Source: Paenibacillus lentus (GTDB lineage Bacteria > Bacillota > Bacilli > Paenibacillales > Paenibacillaceae). Taken from it: DNA of 64,000 bases. Shown here one piece after another: positions 62,358 to 64,000 of this stretch. The notes under the pieces are model-generated. The model saw only the letters and a list, made by a program, of their open reading frames with translations, did no database searches and was not told the origin of the DNA. Positions within the stretch are counted from its first letter, which is position 1, and every line of letters begins with the position of its first letter. A program made the translations under genes and the position numbers. Location: positions 62,001-126,000 of the forward strand of contig NZ_CP034248.1 in NCBI RefSeq assembly GCF_003931855.1, written 5' to 3'.

Positions 62358-63092
62358 TCATATCAAGTCTCTCTTTCCGAGCTTAATTAAAGTTATTTTG
62401 CACCATACAGCAAGGCTCACCCCGCCGATGATCAAGGAGCCCCACATGAGAGGCGATAATAAGGTATATTTCCCGGACTGTTCTAGAGTGAATACGAGTA
62501 TGTTCCCGCCTAGCCCATAAATTAGAAATGTTAATATGGACATCGAAGCCATCCCCACTATACTTATCCAGAAATACTTCTGCCCTCGATTCAAAAGTTC
62601 TAAATAAATGTATATACCGTTAATGAACAATCCGTACCCCGTCCAGGTCAAGGCGAAAGCGAGCAGTTCCCCAATATGCTTAATCGGTCCATCTGAGAGT
62701 CCTGTAATCAAGTAAAATACTGGATAGAAAAGTACGCCATTAAAAAACAAAGCCGAAAGTAATTGAATGACCCGCCCCCTCATGACCGTAATCGCCGGAA
62801 TGGGAAGCGTTCGGTAGTAATGAAGCATACGCGTGTACGAGTCATCCTTGATATAGTTAAATGATCGTTTAGAGAAGTAGAAGCCTGTAAACGGAATCAT
62901 TACCAACATCATGAAATCACCGATTGGATTTATTAGCCATCTAGCCCTGCTTGAGGGGCTGGCGAACATGCTAATCGCGATAGCTGTATAAATCATAAAG
63001 ATTACGTTCCATATTAAATACAGGCGATCCAGTCTTAAATCTCTCTTGAATAAGATCCATCCGTCTTTCCAGGTGTTATTCAACTTGCTCAA
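62358..63092 (-). CDS. membrane permease of the GntR-linked ABC system
   Basis: The 244-residue protein has about six hydrophobic helices and no ATPase motif. It is the first gene of the permease-GntR-ATPase operon, so it is the likely membrane subunit. TTG starts at 63092 or 63083 follow AAGGAAGG; the second has the better spacing. The family is not recognised beyond ABC-2-like topology. Confidence 0.75.
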   Translation of the reverse strand: MSKLNNTWKDGWILFKRDLRLDRLYLIWNVIFMIYTAIAISMFASPSSRARWLINPIGDFMMLVMIPFTGFYFSKRSFNYIKDDSYTRMLHYYRTLPIPAITVMRGRVIQLLSALFFNGVLFYPVFYLITGLSDGPIKHIGELLAFALTWTGYGLFINGIYIYLELLNRGQKYFWISIVGMASMSILTFLIYGLGGNILVFTLEQSGKYTLLSPLMWGSLIIGGVSLAVWCKITLIKLGKRDLI

Positions 63093-63161
63093 CCTTCCTT
63101 CGTCAATAGTGTATAAATACTCTGTATGACCTCGGTATTAGTGTGTATACATGTGTGCTTA

Positions 63162-63183
63162 CTGTATATAACGTTATACACAG
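63162..63183. promoter_or_regulatory. probable GntR (YtrA-type) operator
   Basis: CTGTATATAACGTTATACACAG is a near-perfect 22-bp palindrome centred on AACGTT, about 75 bases before the permease gene. Further GTATAC half-sites flank it (GTGTGTATACATG and CAGTATACACG). Confidence 0.65.
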
Positions 63184-63225
63184 TATACACGGCTACATTT
63201 TTACCGTCAATCTTTTTTTGACACA

Positions 63226-63271
63226 AAAAAAGACCCCTACCCAGCGGCTCCGCTTAATGATAGAGGCCTTG
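63226..63271 (-). terminator. terminator of the DUF420 gene
   Basis: On the minus strand GGCCTCTAT pairs loosely with GGTAGGGGTC around an inner AGCGG/CCGCT stem and is followed by seven T. Confidence 0.65.
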
Positions 63272-63280
63272 CTATTATTT

Positions 63281-63745
63281 TTAGATTCCAAGCAAAATAT
63301 CCCATACCGGCTTCGTATGACCGCCTGGATAAAGCACGTACAGCAATAAGTAGACCGCTACGCCCGTTATCGCCGTAAAAAACCAGATGATCGACGTCAC
63401 TTTTCCCCATTTACGATGCTTCGCATACTTTTCTTTGAAGCCTAGCGTCAAAGTCGTAATTCCAAAGACAGCTGCGACCGTCGCCAAAATAATGTGAAAA
63501 ATTAAAAACGTCTGGTAGTACATTTTGAGATCGTCCGGTCCACCCCAAGAGGTGTTGCCGATAAACGCAGTGCGGGACGTATAAATAATAAAGAAAATAA
63601 TTGCGGCTATCGCTGCAGCGATCATCGTTCTCTTGTGGGCTTCTCTCTTGCCCTTAATAATCTGTCCCCAGCCAATCGCCACCAAAATTGCACTAATGAC
63701 GATAAATGAAGTACTTAGTGTGGGGAATAGGGTGAATAAGTCCAT
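63281..63745 (-). CDS. DUF420 family membrane protein
   Basis: The roughly 154-residue protein has four to five helices with conserved His residues in REAHKRTMIAAA, FLIFHIILAT and KYAKHRKWGKVTS, as in DUF420 (YozB-like) proteins often found near cytochrome oxidase or heme genes. The ATG at 63745 has GGAGG six bases upstream; one at 63751 overlaps the site. Confidence 0.87.
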   Translation of the reverse strand: MDLFTLFPTLSTSFIVISAILVAIGWGQIIKGKREAHKRTMIAAAIAAIIFFIIYTSRTAFIGNTSWGGPDDLKMYYQTFLIFHIILATVAAVFGITTLTLGFKEKYAKHRKWGKVTSIIWFFTAITGVAVYLLLYVLYPGGHTKPVWDILLGI

Positions 63746-63802
63746 TTCCATCCTCCTGCTTCAACATTTGACTTACAGAGGCCGTTCCTTTCTCTGAATG
63801 CC

Positions 63803-64000
63803 TTACACCTGATTAAGTTCAGGGGAAGGTACATCTGCGATGAGATCGTCCTCCTCATCCTCTTTATTCTCTTGCCGATACCACTGAAAAAATACATAGG
63901 CCAGCATCGACGCAAAAATGACCTCCTGTATAAATTTCATCAGTATGCCGCCCACCTGCTGATCAACGCGAGTCTCCAGGAATCCAAAAAACTCAGGGCC
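63803..64000 (-). CDS. partial gene at the window edge, C-terminal 65 residues
   Basis: The frame is open from the window edge to TAA at 63803 and reads ...RVDQQVGGILMKFIQEVIF, a short hydrophobic stretch, then an acidic tail (QENKEDEEDDLIADVPSP). An internal ATG at 63940 with GGTGGGCGG upstream could instead start a 45-residue membrane-tail protein. The family is not recognised. Confidence 0.5.
   Translation of the reverse strand, partial: GPEFFGFLETRVDQQVGGILMKFIQEVIFASMLAYVFFQWYRQENKEDEEDDLIADVPSPELNQV

Noticed and set aside
1..64000. tRNA, rRNA or replication origin
   Set aside because: No cloverleaf with a CCA-type end, rRNA core sequence or DnaA-box cluster was recognised by eye. A tRNAscan-SE run would settle the tRNA question.

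Overview
The window looks like chromosome of a Paenibacillus-type, endospore-forming Firmicute. The grounds are strong AGGAGG-type ribosome-binding sites with many TTG and GTG starts, a Spo0E-family phosphatase, a sporulation-type histidine kinase, EcsAB, a bacilliredoxin, a lipoteichoic-acid synthase, a YknWXYZ-like exporter and CstR-type sulfur regulation. No rRNA, tRNA or CRISPR array was seen. The genus call is inference from gene content.

Layout. 1-25.5 kb is mostly housekeeping: mutY-acpS, a YknWXYZ-like efflux operon, nadE, a bacilliredoxin, a sensor kinase, a BaiN-type flavoprotein, ecsAB, a MarR regulator, a multidrug MFS pump, and an ECF vitamin transporter (YkoE-type S component, double ATPase, T component) whose S gene sits behind a BirA-type operator. 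Then come a GNAT enzyme, a hydrolase, Spo0E, a MutS2 paralogue without its Smr nuclease behind a leader-peptide attenuator, and an LtaS-type synthase.

25.5-41.6 kb is an accessory polymorphic-toxin island read right to left. Its intact operon encodes a DcrB/DUF1795-like protein, a plain VgrG-like spike, a pentapeptide-repeat protein, an Imm11-like protein, a DUF4280 (PAAR-like) tip, and a VgrG-like spike fused to a C-terminal toxin, followed by a SUKH immunity gene. Downstream lie an IS3 element and two displaced copies of the spike's pre-toxin segment. Each displaced copy carries a different nuclease tip and its own immunity gene. Broken immunity genes (PoNi-like in three copies, CbrC-like, DUF2625-like, pentapeptide) and an IS256 remnant lie between them. 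The layout fits a reservoir of toxin tips that could be exchanged by recombination through the shared block. No sheath, tube or baseplate genes are present, so the delivery route is unknown.

41.8-46.9 kb holds a MATE pump with a divergent AraC regulator, a DegV lipid-binding protein, a coiled-coil membrane protein and an AIM24 protein. 47-53.8 kb is a CstR-controlled persulfide/sulfide module (three rhodaneses, CstR, TauE, TusA, rhodanese-persulfide dioxygenase, DsrE, TusA-rhodanese) with two matching palindromic operators; a transposase gene now splits its upper operon. 54-57 kb is the thiamine operon thiE-thiS-thiG-thiO behind a TPP riboswitch and terminator. 57-64 kb holds a frameshifted remnant, a secreted TraB/GumN protein, two ABC export systems (one with a YtrA-type GntR regulator and palindromic operator), a DUF420 protein and a partial gene at the edge.
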